Shown here: positions 35,178 through 45,400 of the stretch, one piece after another
Position numbering within the stretch: position 1 is the first letter of the stretch
How the letters are laid out: each line of letters opens with the position of its first letter
Assembly: GCF_900100695.1 (NCBI RefSeq)
Contig: NZ_FNCF01000003.1
Span: 62,001-126,000 of the forward strand
Reading direction: 5' to 3'
DNA from: Klenkia brasiliensis
GTDB lineage: Bacteria; Actinomycetota; Actinomycetes; Mycobacteriales; Geodermatophilaceae
DNA length: 64,000 bases
Notes under the pieces: model-generated
What the model was told of the DNA's origin: nothing
What the model saw: the letters and a program-made list of their open reading frames with translations, nothing else
The model's database searches: none
Made by a program: the position numbers and the translations under genes

Positions 35178-36593
35178 ATGCGCGGACGTGTCCTGACAGT
35201 GGCCGACATCGTGGGGGCGCACAGCCTCGACATCAGTGTCCTCGCTGGTGGGCTTGGGCAGATGCGTGAGATCTTGTGGGCCCACAGCTGCGAGATGGCC
35301 GATCCGGTGGAGTGGCTTGGTCCGCACGAGCTGCTGATGACCGTCGGGTTGTGCGTCCCCAAGCTGGCCGGTGAACAAGTCGAATTTGTGGCGCGACTAG
35401 ATGAGGCCGGGCTAGCCGGGATGGTCATCGGCGATCATGACGTCGCGCCCAAACTGACTGGCCGGATGTTGGCAGAGGCCGACCGCAGGCAATTCCCGAT
35501 CCTCCTGGCGGGCCGACGAACGTCGTATGCGGTGGTCGCGCGGCACGTGGCAGCAGCCAATACCACCGATCAGACCCTTCAGGTCCTCGCGCTCAGCAAG
35601 CTGTACCACCTGGCCGCCTCCGCGGACGGCAATGCCACCTCGCTTGTGGCTGACCTGGCGGCTCAGCTCAACATCGGGATTGACGTCCTTGACCAGATCA
35701 CCGGACTGTCCTTGCTTTCATCGGCCAAGCCGGAGGGGTCACTGGATGGCATCCGTGACGTGGTCCGTTCCTACCCCTTGGAGGGTCGTCACCGCGCGCA
35801 GGTAGTTCTGAGCGAGTTCCCTGGGGAGCCTCTCGACAGCTTCCTGCTGGTCCACTTGCTCCAGGTCTTGCGCAGTGCGGTGGACCGACTCCTCGACGCT
35901 GCGGACAGGCGATCTGAGGTGATGGCCCGTCTCATGCACGCAGTCCTCAACGGGACTGCAGATGCGCGCGCTCTACGAACCTTCTTGTCGCCCCACGAGC
36001 TCTCTGAGGGGTTTCATCTCGTTGCCGTCAGCAAGGCTGTCGGGCCGCACATGGCTAGGGCTAGCGCCTGCCTGCAGCTATCGGTACTGGTCGGACCCGG
36101 GAGGGTTCATGACCTAGCTCTAGTGCCAGCGGATGAGCTGGGTTCGTTTCGAGGGGCTATGGACGACCTGGTGACGACCGCTGGGATCAGCTCGGTCTTC
36201 ACCGATATCGCGGACGCACGAGCCGCGGCGGTCGAAGCAGGCAAGGTGCTGACCTCCACAGAAGAGGCCAAGGGCTGGGCGGCCTACGAAGGATCCTCGG
36301 TATCGGTGTTGACGCGGTCGAAAAAGGAGGCTGATGACATCGTCAGCAGAGTGCTTGGACCGTTGGCCGGTGATGATGAGCGGTCCAGCTCGTTGCGGGC
36401 CACCCTGTTCGCTTACCTGCGCAACGATAGAAGATGGCAAGACACGGCTGATGAACTGCAGATTCATCGGCAGACGCTCTCGTATCGCCTCAAGCGCGTA
36501 CAGGAGCTGACCGGTTTGGATCTGCGCCGTTCCTCTGACTTGTCCGCAGCTTGGGTTGCGTTTCAAGCATGGCGTCTCACGGGCGGCTCCTAA
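35178..36593 (+). CDS. PucR-family transcriptional regulator (N-terminal PucR domain plus HTH)
   Basis: A 471-residue regulator with the N-terminal purine-catabolism regulator domain (VADIVGAHSLDISVLAGG through LTGRMLAEADRRQFPILLAG, about 7-115), a middle sensory region and a C-terminal PucR HTH from about 422 (DTADELQIHRQTLSYRLKR). It differs in N-terminal domain from the regulator at 21043, so the locus has two distinct PucR-type controllers. It is divergent from a cupin gene and lies before the FAD amine-oxidase-like gene, suggesting control of the side-chain half of the pathway. Confidence 0.87.
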   Translation: MRGRVLTVADIVGAHSLDISVLAGGLGQMREILWAHSCEMADPVEWLGPHELLMTVGLCVPKLAGEQVEFVARLDEAGLAGMVIGDHDVAPKLTGRMLAEADRRQFPILLAGRRTSYAVVARHVAAANTTDQTLQVLALSKLYHLAASADGNATSLVADLAAQLNIGIDVLDQITGLSLLSSAKPEGSLDGIRDVVRSYPLEGRHRAQVVLSEFPGEPLDSFLLVHLLQVLRSAVDRLLDAADRRSEVMARLMHAVLNGTADARALRTFLSPHELSEGFHLVAVSKAVGPHMARASACLQLSVLVGPGRVHDLALVPADELGSFRGAMDDLVTTAGISSVFTDIADARAAAVEAGKVLTSTEEAKGWAAYEGSSVSVLTRSKKEADDIVSRVLGPLAGDDERSSSLRATLFAYLRNDRRWQDTADELQIHRQTLSYRLKRVQELTGLDLRRSSDLSAAWVAFQAWRLTGGS

Positions 36594-37083
36594 GCGGTGT
36601 CCCGAAGGCCAGCTCCTGGCCCGGACATGCACGGCGGAGTCGGATTCTCGTCTGACCCGTGCTCGTGGGCTGCGAGCTGGCCGGCGATCTACCCGTGATC
36701 CCAGCCCACGGGTAAGCCGCAGAACGAGCGCTGGCTCGTACGGTGATGGTCGTCCGTTGCTCGTACTGGTGGACAACAAGTAGCGACTATTCGTGGTGGA
36801 GGCTCATAGGGCTCCCAGGCTCTGCGGCCTACCTTGGGCGCTGTAGCAAGGGGTTCGAGCCCCGAACTCGACGACCGTGTGGCTCGGGTCGGCGGACCAG
36901 ACCTCCATCCTCCCAACCCTTGGGTCCAGTCCGCTCCAGTAGGGCACGGGCCTCACCTTGGCCGACGGACTTGGCCGCCGGTCTGCCGTGCTTGCAGTCG
37001 CCCCGGCCCGCGGCGCAACCCCCTCGACGCCTGATGACTGCCGAGCAGAACCAGCGACGTCCCTCCGAACTGAGTAGGAAGCT
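36594..37083. other. intergenic region without gene
   Basis: I see no gene in these 490 bp. A GGGGTTCGAGCCCC stretch near 36850 resembles a tRNA T-arm, but the rest of a tRNA is absent. The promoter of the FAD oxidoreductase is expected here. Confidence 0.4.
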
Positions 37084-38484
37084 ATGACAACCGCGCCCCG
37101 CACTCCCGACTTCGTCAACGGGAACGTCTCTTTCTGGCACCGACAGATCGGGATGCCCACGCCGCGGCCCTCCCTGCCGGGAGACCGCCGGTACGACGTA
37201 GTCATCGTGGGGGCTGGCTACACCGGCTTGTGGACGGCCTACTACCTGAAGAAGGCTCAACCGGACCTGCGGGTTGTCATCCTCGAGAGCGAGTTCGCAG
37301 GCTTCGGCGCGTCGGGGCGTAACGGCGGGTGGCTGAGCGCTGAGCCGCCGGGACAGCTGCGTCGGTATGCCGCGCAGCATGGCTGGGCCGCCGCGATCGA
37401 CTTCCAGCAGCGGATGTTCACTGCCGTCGACGAGGTGATCGACGTCTGTGCAGCCGAGGGTATCGACGCAGACATCCAGAAGGACGGACTGCTGCACGTC
37501 GCTACAAATCGAGCTCAGGAGAAGCGCCTGCGCGAGCACCTGCCGGCGCTGCGCAAGGCCGGCTGGGGGCCCGATGACCTCATCGAGCTGACGGCGGCCG
37601 AGACAGCTCAGCGGATCCGTTTGGGTGGCGGTCTGTCATCGCACTTCAGCCCGCACTGCGCGCGCATTCAGCCGGCCAAGCTGGCTAGCGGATTGGCCGA
37701 CGTCGTGGAGAGGCTCGGCGTGGACATCTTCGAGCAGACCCGGGTGACGGAAATCCGTCCACGGGAAGCGGTCACCGCGCAGGGGACGGTCACGGCTGAC
37801 TACGTCATCCGCGCCACTGAAGGGTTCACCGCCCAGCTCAAGGGCGCCAAGCGCGTCTGGTTGCCGATGAACAGCAGCATGGTCGTCACTGAGCCCCTCC
37901 CAGCTGACGTCTGGGGGCAGATTGGCTGGGACTCAGCCGAGCTCGTCGGGGATGGGGCGCACTCGTTCTGCTACATGCAGCGCACGGCGGACGGTCGGAT
38001 TGTCCTGGGCGGCCGCGGAATCCCCTACCGTTTCGGCTCTCGTACCGATGATGGGGGCAACACCCATCGTGTTACCCAGGAGCAGCTGCGCGCTGTCTTG
38101 CAGCAGTACTTCCCAGCCGCCGCCGACGCTGCTCTTGACCATGCGTGGTCTGGCGTCCTGGGCGTCCCGCGCGATTGGTGCGCAAGTGTGTCGGTCGATC
38201 ACACGACCGGTCTTGGTTGGGCCGGCGGTTATGTCGGTCATGGAGTCACGGGCACGAACCTTGCCGGCCGCACGTTGCGGGACCTCGTTCTGCGCCATGA
38301 CACCGACCTGGCGCACTTGCCGTGGGTGGATCGTCGGGTGCGAGGCTGGGAGCCTGAGCCGGCACGGTGGATCGGCGTTCGCAGCCTCTATGTGGCCTAC
38401 CGGGCGGCCGATCGTCAGGAGTTCGGCGGCACTCCCGGAACGTCCCCGATCGCGCGCATCGCCGACAAGATCTCTGGTCGCTGA
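37084..38484 (+). CDS. FAD-dependent amine oxidoreductase (DAO / gamma-glutamylputrescine oxidase-like)
   Basis: A 466-residue DAO-superfamily flavoprotein. Its N-terminal SFWHRQIG is typical of PuuB-like oxidases, followed by the FAD motif YDVVIVGAGYTGLWTAYYL at about 37, GFGASGRNGGWLS (loop binding the flavin) and GYVGHGVTGTNLAGRTL near residue 380. These enzymes oxidise secondary or primary amines. In nicotine breakdown the released 4-methylaminobutyrate must be oxidised or demethylated, and this gene is the best candidate in the window. The characterised pAO1 methylaminobutyrate oxidase is, as I recall, larger with a folate domain, so the chemistry may differ. AGGA lies before ATG 37084. 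Confidence 0.82.
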   Translation: MTTAPRTPDFVNGNVSFWHRQIGMPTPRPSLPGDRRYDVVIVGAGYTGLWTAYYLKKAQPDLRVVILESEFAGFGASGRNGGWLSAEPPGQLRRYAAQHGWAAAIDFQQRMFTAVDEVIDVCAAEGIDADIQKDGLLHVATNRAQEKRLREHLPALRKAGWGPDDLIELTAAETAQRIRLGGGLSSHFSPHCARIQPAKLASGLADVVERLGVDIFEQTRVTEIRPREAVTAQGTVTADYVIRATEGFTAQLKGAKRVWLPMNSSMVVTEPLPADVWGQIGWDSAELVGDGAHSFCYMQRTADGRIVLGGRGIPYRFGSRTDDGGNTHRVTQEQLRAVLQQYFPAAADAALDHAWSGVLGVPRDWCASVSVDHTTGLGWAGGYVGHGVTGTNLAGRTLRDLVLRHDTDLAHLPWVDRRVRGWEPEPARWIGVRSLYVAYRAADRQEFGGTPGTSPIARIADKISGR

Positions 38485-38585
38485 GTCAGACCTGGGTCGA
38501 GGAATGGGCTGCGCGGCTGCCACCACCGGGGCAGCCGCTGGGCTGTAGTACGGCGGCGAGTTGGCTCTCGCCTCCACTACGGGGA

Positions 38586-38622
38586 GAAAGGCAGGGTGGG
38601 CCTCTGGCCCACCCTGCCTTTC
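38586..38622 (+). terminator. terminator hairpin after the FAD oxidoreductase
   Basis: Perfect 17-bp arms GAAAGGCAGGGTGGGCC (38586-38602) and its complement (38606-38622) around TCT, ending in CTTTC. It lies 100 bp after the stop at 38484. Confidence 0.8.
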
Positions 38623-38800
38623 GTTGGTCGGTCTACGCGGAGCGCTGGCCCTCCGATGTGCAGTCTCCGGCCGCCACGGTCGGGTGCCGTAGTTGATCTA
38701 GTTGAATAGCTAGTCGCCTAGATAGGCGCCGAGCGCGGTGGCCACGAGGTCGAGCTCCTGCGCGCCGTCGGCTCCCCGGTCTGAGGAAGGAACAACCACC

Positions 38801-39676
38801 ATGAGCAACAGCAAGATCCCGCCGGTCACCGGCCATTACATGACCGTGGACGTCAACGGCCTGGAGTACAAGGTCTTCTAACTGGAGAACGGGACCGGCC
38901 AGCCGATCCTGTGCCAGCACACCGCCGGCTGCCACAACCACCAGTGGCGCGGCCTGCTGGAGGACGAGGAGATCACCGCCAACTACCGCGTGATCGCCTA
39001 TGACCTGCCCCGCCACGGCAAGTCCGACCCGCCGGAGAACACCGAGTGGTGGAAGGAGGAGTACCAGCTCTCCGCTGACCACTACTCCAACTTCATCGTC
39101 GCCCTGGCCGACGCCCTCGAGCTGGAGAACCCCATCTTCATGGGCTCCTCCTTCGGCGGGAACGTGGCCCTGCAGCTGGCGTTGCGCCGGCCCGACCGGT
39201 TCGCCGGCGTCCTGAGCGTCGAGGGCGCCGACTACTCCCCCGGCTTCTACCTGGACTGGTGGCAGCACCCGCACGCCAACGCCGCCCAGGTCTGCGCCAG
39301 CGGCACCTGGGACCTGATGGCCCCCCAGTCCCCCGAGGCCGACCGGTGGAAGACCTGGTTCTACTACACCCAGGGCTCGGAGGCGTTCAAGGGCGACCTG
39401 CACTTCTACTCCGTCGATCACGACCTGCGCGGCAAGCTCGGGGACATCGACGGCGAGCAGTGCCCGGTGGTGATGATGACCGGCGAGTACGACTACCTCA
39501 CCACCCCCGAGGACAGCGAGCGCACCGCCAACGCCATCACCAACGGGTCCTTCATCTACATGCCCGCGATCGGGCACTTCCCGATGAGTGAGAACCACGA
39601 GGTGTTCCGCACCTACCTCATCCAGGCACTGCAGCTGCTGCAGGACAAGCGCGAGAAGAAGGCCGTCTCGGCCTGA
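38801..39676 (+). pseudogene. alpha/beta hydrolase with in-frame TAA at codon 27
   Basis: The frame from ATG 38801 (AGGAAGG upstream) to 39676 would encode a complete alpha/beta hydrolase of 291 residues: MSNSKIPPVTGHYMTV, AYDLPRHGKSDPP, MGSSFGGNVALQLAL (nucleophile Ser), TGEYDYLT (acid) and GHFPMSE (His). Codon 27, at 38879-38881, is TAA where VFYLENG would be expected (TAC), so one base change truncates it. The next in-frame ATG is at codon 64 and would lose the first core strands. The rest of the frame is undamaged, so the mutation is recent or a sequence error. Confidence 0.8.
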
Positions 39677-40798
39677 CCTACCACCGCCGGTGGCCGACCC
39701 GCCGAGGGTCGGCCACCTGCGGTGTCGTCATGCCCGGCAGTTGACCGAAGGGACCCCAGTGCAGCCCACCACGACCCCCATCCGCGTCGCCGGCGCCCAG
39801 GCCTGGGGATCGCAGACCCAACCGGTCAACCGCCCAGACGGCGGTGACCCCGCTGGGCACGTGACTGTCGCCGACCCCGAGCACGTCGAAACCGCCATCG
39901 CCGCCGCACACCACGTCTCCGCTGAGTTCGCCGGCCTGCCCGCACACCGCCGCGCCGACGCCCTCGCCCACGTCTCCCGCCGGCTCACCGAGTCCCGCGA
40001 GGAGATCTCCGCGGTCATCGTCGCCGCAGGCGGCAAACCCATCCGCTGGGCCCGAGTCGAAGTTGACCGCGCCGCCGCAACGTTCCGCCTGGCCAGCGAG
40101 GAGGCGCGCCGCTGGGTCGGTGACCTGCAGCGCCTGGACACCGATCCCTCCGGGGAAGGCCGCATCGCCCTCAACCGGCGGGTCAGCCGAGGACCGGTCC
40201 TGGGCATCACCCCGTTCAACTTCCCGCTCAACCTGGTTGCCCACAAGGTCGCCCCAGCTCTAGCCGTGGGCGCACCCATCGTGCTCAAGCCCGCCCCGGC
40301 CACCCCGCTGTCAGCGCTGTTCCTCGGTGACCTGCTCGCCGAGACCGACCTGCCGGCCGGCTCCTGGTCGATCCTCACCGTGCCCAACAACCGCATGGAC
40401 CCCCTCGTCGCCGACCCGCGGCTGCCGGTCGTGTCCTTCACCGGGTCCGGTCCCGTCGGCTGGGGCATCCGCGACCGTGTGCCCCGCAAGCACGTCACCC
40501 TTGAGCTTGGCGGCAACGCCGCGGTCGTCGTCGCTGCCGACTGGAACACCCCCGCCGACCTGCAGCACGCCGCGGCACGCATCGCGACGTTCGGCGTCGG
40601 CCAAGCCGGCCAATCCTGCATCTCCGTGCAACGGGCGATCGCTGACCGCAGCGTCTTCGACCAGCTGCGCGACTTCGTCGTCACCGAAGTCCAAGCCCAG
40701 GTGCTCGGTGACCCCGAGGCCGAAGACACCACCCTGGGCCCGATGATCGACGAACGGGCCGCCCAGCGTGCCCACGCCTGGATCACCGAGGCCCTAGA

Positions 40799-41878
40799 TG
40801 TACCCGGCCAGGACGTTGGTAACGGCCGGGCCGCTTGATCGTGGGAGGACCTCCGGGTGGGGTGTGGCTTGTCTAAGGCCCACATCCGCCCGGAGGTCCT
40901 CGTGTCGCACGCTAATGCCCGCACCACCCCGATGGGCCGGTTGCTGATCGTCGAGCGCGCTGCGGCGGGATGGCCGTTGGCGCACATCGCGGCGGCAAAG
41001 GGCATCTCGCGCAAGTGCGTGCGCACCTGGGTGACCCGCTTCACCGAGGAGGGCGCGACTGGCCTGATCGACCGGTCCTCCCGCCCGCACACCCACCCCA
41101 CGGCCACGCCGGCTGAGGCGGTCGCTGCGGTGCTCGCCGCCCGCCGGGACCTGCGCTGCCGGCCCGATGGGATCGCTGAGGCCACCGGGGTGCCCGCCCG
41201 CACGGTGTCGCGGGTGCTGGCGCGGGAGGGCATGCCCCCGGTTGGCCCAGCTGGACCGGATCAGCGGGGAACTGATCCGCTCTTCCAAGCAGACCGCGGT
41301 CCGTTACGAACGTGACCGGCCCGGCGAGCTGGTGCACATGGACGTCAAGAAGCTCGGGCGCATCCCCGACGGTGGCGGCTGGCGCCTGCACGGCCGCGCC
41401 GCAGGCTCCACCAGCCGCGACCGAGCAACGAAGGTGGGCTTCGACTACGTGCACTCCCTGGTCGATGAGTACTCCCGGCTGGCCTACTCCGAAGCCCCGC
41501 CGACGAACGCGGCGCCACCTGCGCAGCATTCCTGCTCCGCGCGGCCGGCTACTTCGCCGACCACGGCATCCCCCGCATCGAACGCCTGATCACCGACAAC
41601 GCCTGGGCCTACCGGCGCTCACTCAAGGGCGCGTGCGCTCAGCTGGGCATCCGGCAGAAGTTCATCCGCCCGCACTGCCCCTGGCAGAACGGCAAGGTCG
41701 AACGCCTCAACCGCACCCTGGCCACCGAGTGGGCCTACCGACAGCCCTTCACCAGCAACGACGCCCGCACCGCCACCCTTGCCGGCTGGCTCGAGCACTA
41801 CAACACTCAACGCCGCCACTCAGCACTCGGCGGCAAGCCCCGATCAGCCGGCTGGCACCAACGTGATGGCTGGGTACA
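40799..41878 (+). mobile_element. IS481-family insertion sequence with 6-bp target duplication
   Basis: A 1080-bp element bounded by imperfect inverted ends: TGTACCCGGCCAGGACGTTG on the left and the complement of TGTACCCAGCCATCACGTTG on the right. CCTAGA is duplicated directly on both sides (40793-40798 and 41879-41884). It holds a single DDE transposase frame on the plus strand. The clean target duplication marks the ends exactly and suggests a recent insertion. Confidence 0.92.
40902..41866 (+). pseudogene. IS481-family transposase broken by three frameshifts
   Basis: From GTG 40902 (VSHANARTTPMGRLL) the protein shows the N-terminal HTH (HIAAAKGISRKCVRTW), GLIDRSSRPH, HMDVKKLGRIPDGGG with the first DDE Asp, DEYSRLAY, ITDNAWAY with the second Asp, PHCPWQNGKVERLNRTL with the Glu, and HSALGGKP. 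These pieces lie in different frames. The breaks fall in C-runs near 41232 (one extra base), near 41495 (one missing) and near 41838 (one missing). Correcting all three restores a frame ending PISRLAPT at the TGA at 41864-41866. Confidence 0.85.
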
Positions 41879-42404
41879 CCTAGACGGCTGGGCCCGCGCA
41901 CTCACCGGCGGCGGGCGCACCCAGGCCCGCCTCGAACCCACCGTGCTGGTCGACGTGCCCCCCGGCGCCCGCGTCGACCGTGAGGAGGTGTTCGCCCCGG
42001 TGCTGTCCCTGCGCGCCGTCGACGGACTCGATGAGGCCTTGGCCGCGGTTAACGACTCTGACTTCGGACTCCAAGTCGGCGTCTTCACCCACGACATCGC
42101 CGCCGCGTTTCGCGCCCACAGTGACCTCGAGGTCGGTGGCGTCATCGTGGGTGACGTCCCCAGCTACCGGGCCGATCAGATGCCCTACGGCGGTACCAGG
42201 GGGTCAGGCATCGGACGTGAAGGGGTCCGATTCGCGATGGAGGACTTGCCCTACGACCGGGCTCTCGTGCTCACCGGGGTGCACCTGTAACGGGCGACCG
42301 GTTTCGGACCAGGTTGTGGGCCGGCCTTTGCAGGACCGAATACCGGGGTCTGTGGTACGCCGACGCCACCACCGGCCCGACGAACAGCATCAATCAATCA
42401 GCGG

Positions 42405-45400
42405 TCACGCTCTGGCCCGCCGATGCAGGATCGCGGCAGTCCGCGGGGGCAGGTCCTCCTCCACCTCGGCGTCGTGGTTGGCGAGGATTCGCTGGACGTA
42501 GGCGTCCGCTTCGGCGCGGTTGCCGAGGGCGTCGCAGGCCGCGACCAGGTCAAGCAGCGGCACATCCTCGAAGGTCTCTGACTGCAGGGCGACCTTCGCT
42601 GCGCTCACGGCCCTGTCGGGTTCGCCGTTCCCGAGGTGGTAGGTGGCGACGAGGTGGGCGACGTCCACGACCATCGCGGCGAACTCGAGGTCCATCCGGT
42701 CCCCGCCGTCGTCGAGGAGCCAGCCGTATCCGCCGACGCCGCGTACGCGCAGGTCCGGCAGCTCAAGCGGCCGACCTCGCACCAAGCCCAGCGCCGCGTG
42801 CAAGTCGGCAATTCCGTCCGCCCCGCGTGCCAGTGCTCGGGTCCGCAAGCGCCTGAAGAGGTCGGAGTCCACGAGCGCACCTGTGATGCGGTAGCGGCCG
42901 CCGGCGGCCGTGGTCAGTCCGGAGGGCAGGTAGTCCTCGCCGTTCTCGCCCGCCCCGAGCCAGCTGCGGACGACGGAGATGGACTGGCGCACCTTCGTCT
43001 TGCCGATGACGTCGGGCTCGTCTGGCCAGAGTGCCGTGGCGTACTGCTCGCTGGTGGCGCCGTCCGGCCGGGTGGCGAGGTAGGCGACCACCTCGGTGTA
43101 GAACTGCCGCCGCGGATTGCGCTCCGGCAGCTTCCCCTGCGCGTCGACCCGGACCGGGCCGAGGAGGGTCAGCTTTGGCCGGCGGCAGTCCGGGTCGTCC
43201 CAATCGGCAAGGTCCTCATCGAGGTGAGGGTCCGCCGCAGCAGCGTCCTCCCGCCGAGCTGGGGTCGTGGCCGGGGCGAGCACCAGCACGTCCCGCGCGG
43301 TCGTCGCGGCCGCAACCGAGTAGGTGTCGTCGGGCAGTGGCAGTACTGATTCGACGAGGCCGTCGACGACCTGGGGTCGGTCGTTCCCCGTCGCCTCGGC
43401 CTCCTCGTGCGCCTGCAAGTGACCTCCACCGGAGGCATCCTGCGTCGACGCTGAGGGAGTCCCGACGTCGCCCGGCAGAGCGGCTGCATGCGCCAGCAGC
43501 TGAGCCAGCGCGGCCGCCTCCCCAACGGGGAGCTGGTGTGCCTCTAGCTGCAGGTCGAGCTCGGGCACCGAGATCACGCCGTCGCGGTCGATCGTCATCT
43601 GCATGCCCGGGCCATCCGCGTCCGTCGCCATCACGACCGCCAAGCCCATCCGCTGCCCGACCCCGAGCAGGGCCTCTTCCAGGTGGCCTGTCGCGTCTGA
43701 CCCGTGACCGAGCAGCAGGACCCGGGGCGCCCAGGCGTCGGGTAGGAGGTCGTCGACGCGGGCCTGGAGCGCGCCGGCCGACCCCGCGGCGATGGCCGCC
43801 GAGCGCTCCTGCGCGCTCCTCTCGAAGCGGTCGATCGCGTCCCTGCTTGTGCCGTGCATGCGAAGGCGGTCCGGGTTGAGGGTGGCCAGCTCGGCGCCGA
43901 GGTCCACGGCGTCGGCTTCGAGCATCTCCGACCAGCTGTTGTGGGCGAGCTCGGCTGCGATGTACCGAAGCAGATCGGCAGCGCGGCCAGGATGCCCCGC
44001 GACGCGGAGAACGCCCACCCGCTCAAGATCGAGAAGCCAGTGCTCGCCGAGGCGTGAGCGGCCGATGGACACGAGACCCGGGAACGGGGCGGGGCCGTGC
44101 GACCCAACGACTGCGGTGTCCCGGCCGAGGGACCACCGCACACCCTCCGCGTCCACTGCCCACGGTGCCGGTGCGTCATGGGCGGGGTGCGCAAGGCGCA
44201 CCCTCACGGTGTCTGCCGACATGCAGACGGCGAGGACGTCGGGTGTCGCTGCCGGCGTGGATCCGGGTCGGGCCAGACTCCGCAGGGCTCTGTCGAGGAA
44301 CGCGACGTCGACCCCCTCGGCGCCCACGAGCATGCGTTCCGCGGACGCGAGTTCCGGGGGCGGTATGGGTACGGCGCGCCCTGGCTGGCGATGCCGGAAC
44401 TGCCGGCGCCTGTAACGGCGGAAGGCCAGGAGGGATACCGCTCCGAGCACGGACGAAGCCGCAGCCGCCGCAGCAAGCGCCACGCTGCCCTCCGACGGGG
44501 TCTCTGTCCCGTCGTCGGGCCGAGGCGCAGTCGCATGGGCATCCGGGCCGGCCGATGCGGTCGGCTGGGCTCCGATCGTCGAAGTCGTCGTCGGGGCCGC
44601 GGTGGGGGTCACGGACGGGCTGAACGTCGGCGACGGGGTCGCGCTAGGGGGTGTGGTCGGGCTGGCCGTCGGCGTCGCGGTGGGGCTCGCCGGCGGAGGA
44701 GCTGGCGTCGGCGTACTCCCGGTCCCGCCGGGCCCAGCTGGGCCAACGCCCGCGATGGCGGGGACGGTGAGCGTCCAGCCAGGACGAATCAGGTCGGGGT
44801 CGTCGAAGACCTCTCCCCCGGCCTCGGTGCGCCCGGCGTTGGCGGCCCAGACGCTCGGCCAGGTCTCGCCGTCCCCGTGCGCGTCCTCGGCGATGGACCA
44901 CAGGGTGTCGCCGGGTTCGACGACGACGTCGACAGCGGAGGAACCCTCCCCGGGCCGCTGCACCGACGGCGACGCCGTCAGACCTGCCGCGTCGGCCGGG
45001 AGGGTCAGCGCAGTGCCCGACGCGATCTGGTTGTCCGGTCCGATGCGCCCCTGGTTCAGCGCAACGATCTCCGTGTACCGGAGCGGGTCACCCAGGTGCC
45101 GCTCGGCGAGCGCCCACAGCGTGTCGCGGCGTTGGACCACGTACTCCGGTCCAGCACTCGGTTCTGCGCTGGCGACCACGGGAGCGGCCTGCCGGTGACC
45201 TAGATCAGCGAGCGCGACGCTCATCGCTGCGACAGGCAACGGCGGTCGGGCCGCCGATCCGCTGGCGGCGAGGGGGGCCGCCACGCTGGACAGGCTGAGC
45301 CCGACGACGACCATCGCGAGCAGAGCAGCAACGGGGCCCTGCACGCCGCCCAGTCCAGGCACCCGGGGGGCCGGGCGGGAGCGGATCAGTGCCCAGACCT

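Larger units (their letters stand above)
39759..42290 (+). pseudogene. aldehyde dehydrogenase interrupted by an IS481-family element
   Basis: GTG 39759 starts a succinate-semialdehyde-type aldehyde dehydrogenase with PFNFPLN, ELGGN and catalytic Cys (GQSCISVQR). It is broken after ITEALD at 40798. The reading frame resumes at 41885 with GWARALTGGGRTQARLEPTVL and runs to a normal C-terminus at 42290 (EEVFAPVL, ADQMPYGG, GREGVRFAMED). Removing the element and one target duplication joins the halves in frame. Without excision the product would end in ten or so element-encoded residues and lack the last quarter. It is a paralogue of the intact gene at 32880. Confidence 0.9.

Noticed and set aside
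36848-36872. tRNA-like T-arm (GGGGTTCGAGCCCC) that might be a tRNA or att site
   Set aside because: The stem pairs only three bases in the correct register, and no anticodon arm, D-arm, acceptor stem or CCA is present nearby.
38879-38881. possible programmed recoding or selenocysteine at the in-frame stop
   Set aside because: The codon is TAA, not TGA, and no stem-loop or slippery sequence is apparent; a nonsense mutation or sequence error is simpler.
42405-42880. alternative short frames inside the end of the LysM/BTAD gene
   Set aside because: They are out-of-frame shadows; the 1076-residue frame is continuous and overlaps its upstream neighbour by 4 nt as in the rest of the operon.
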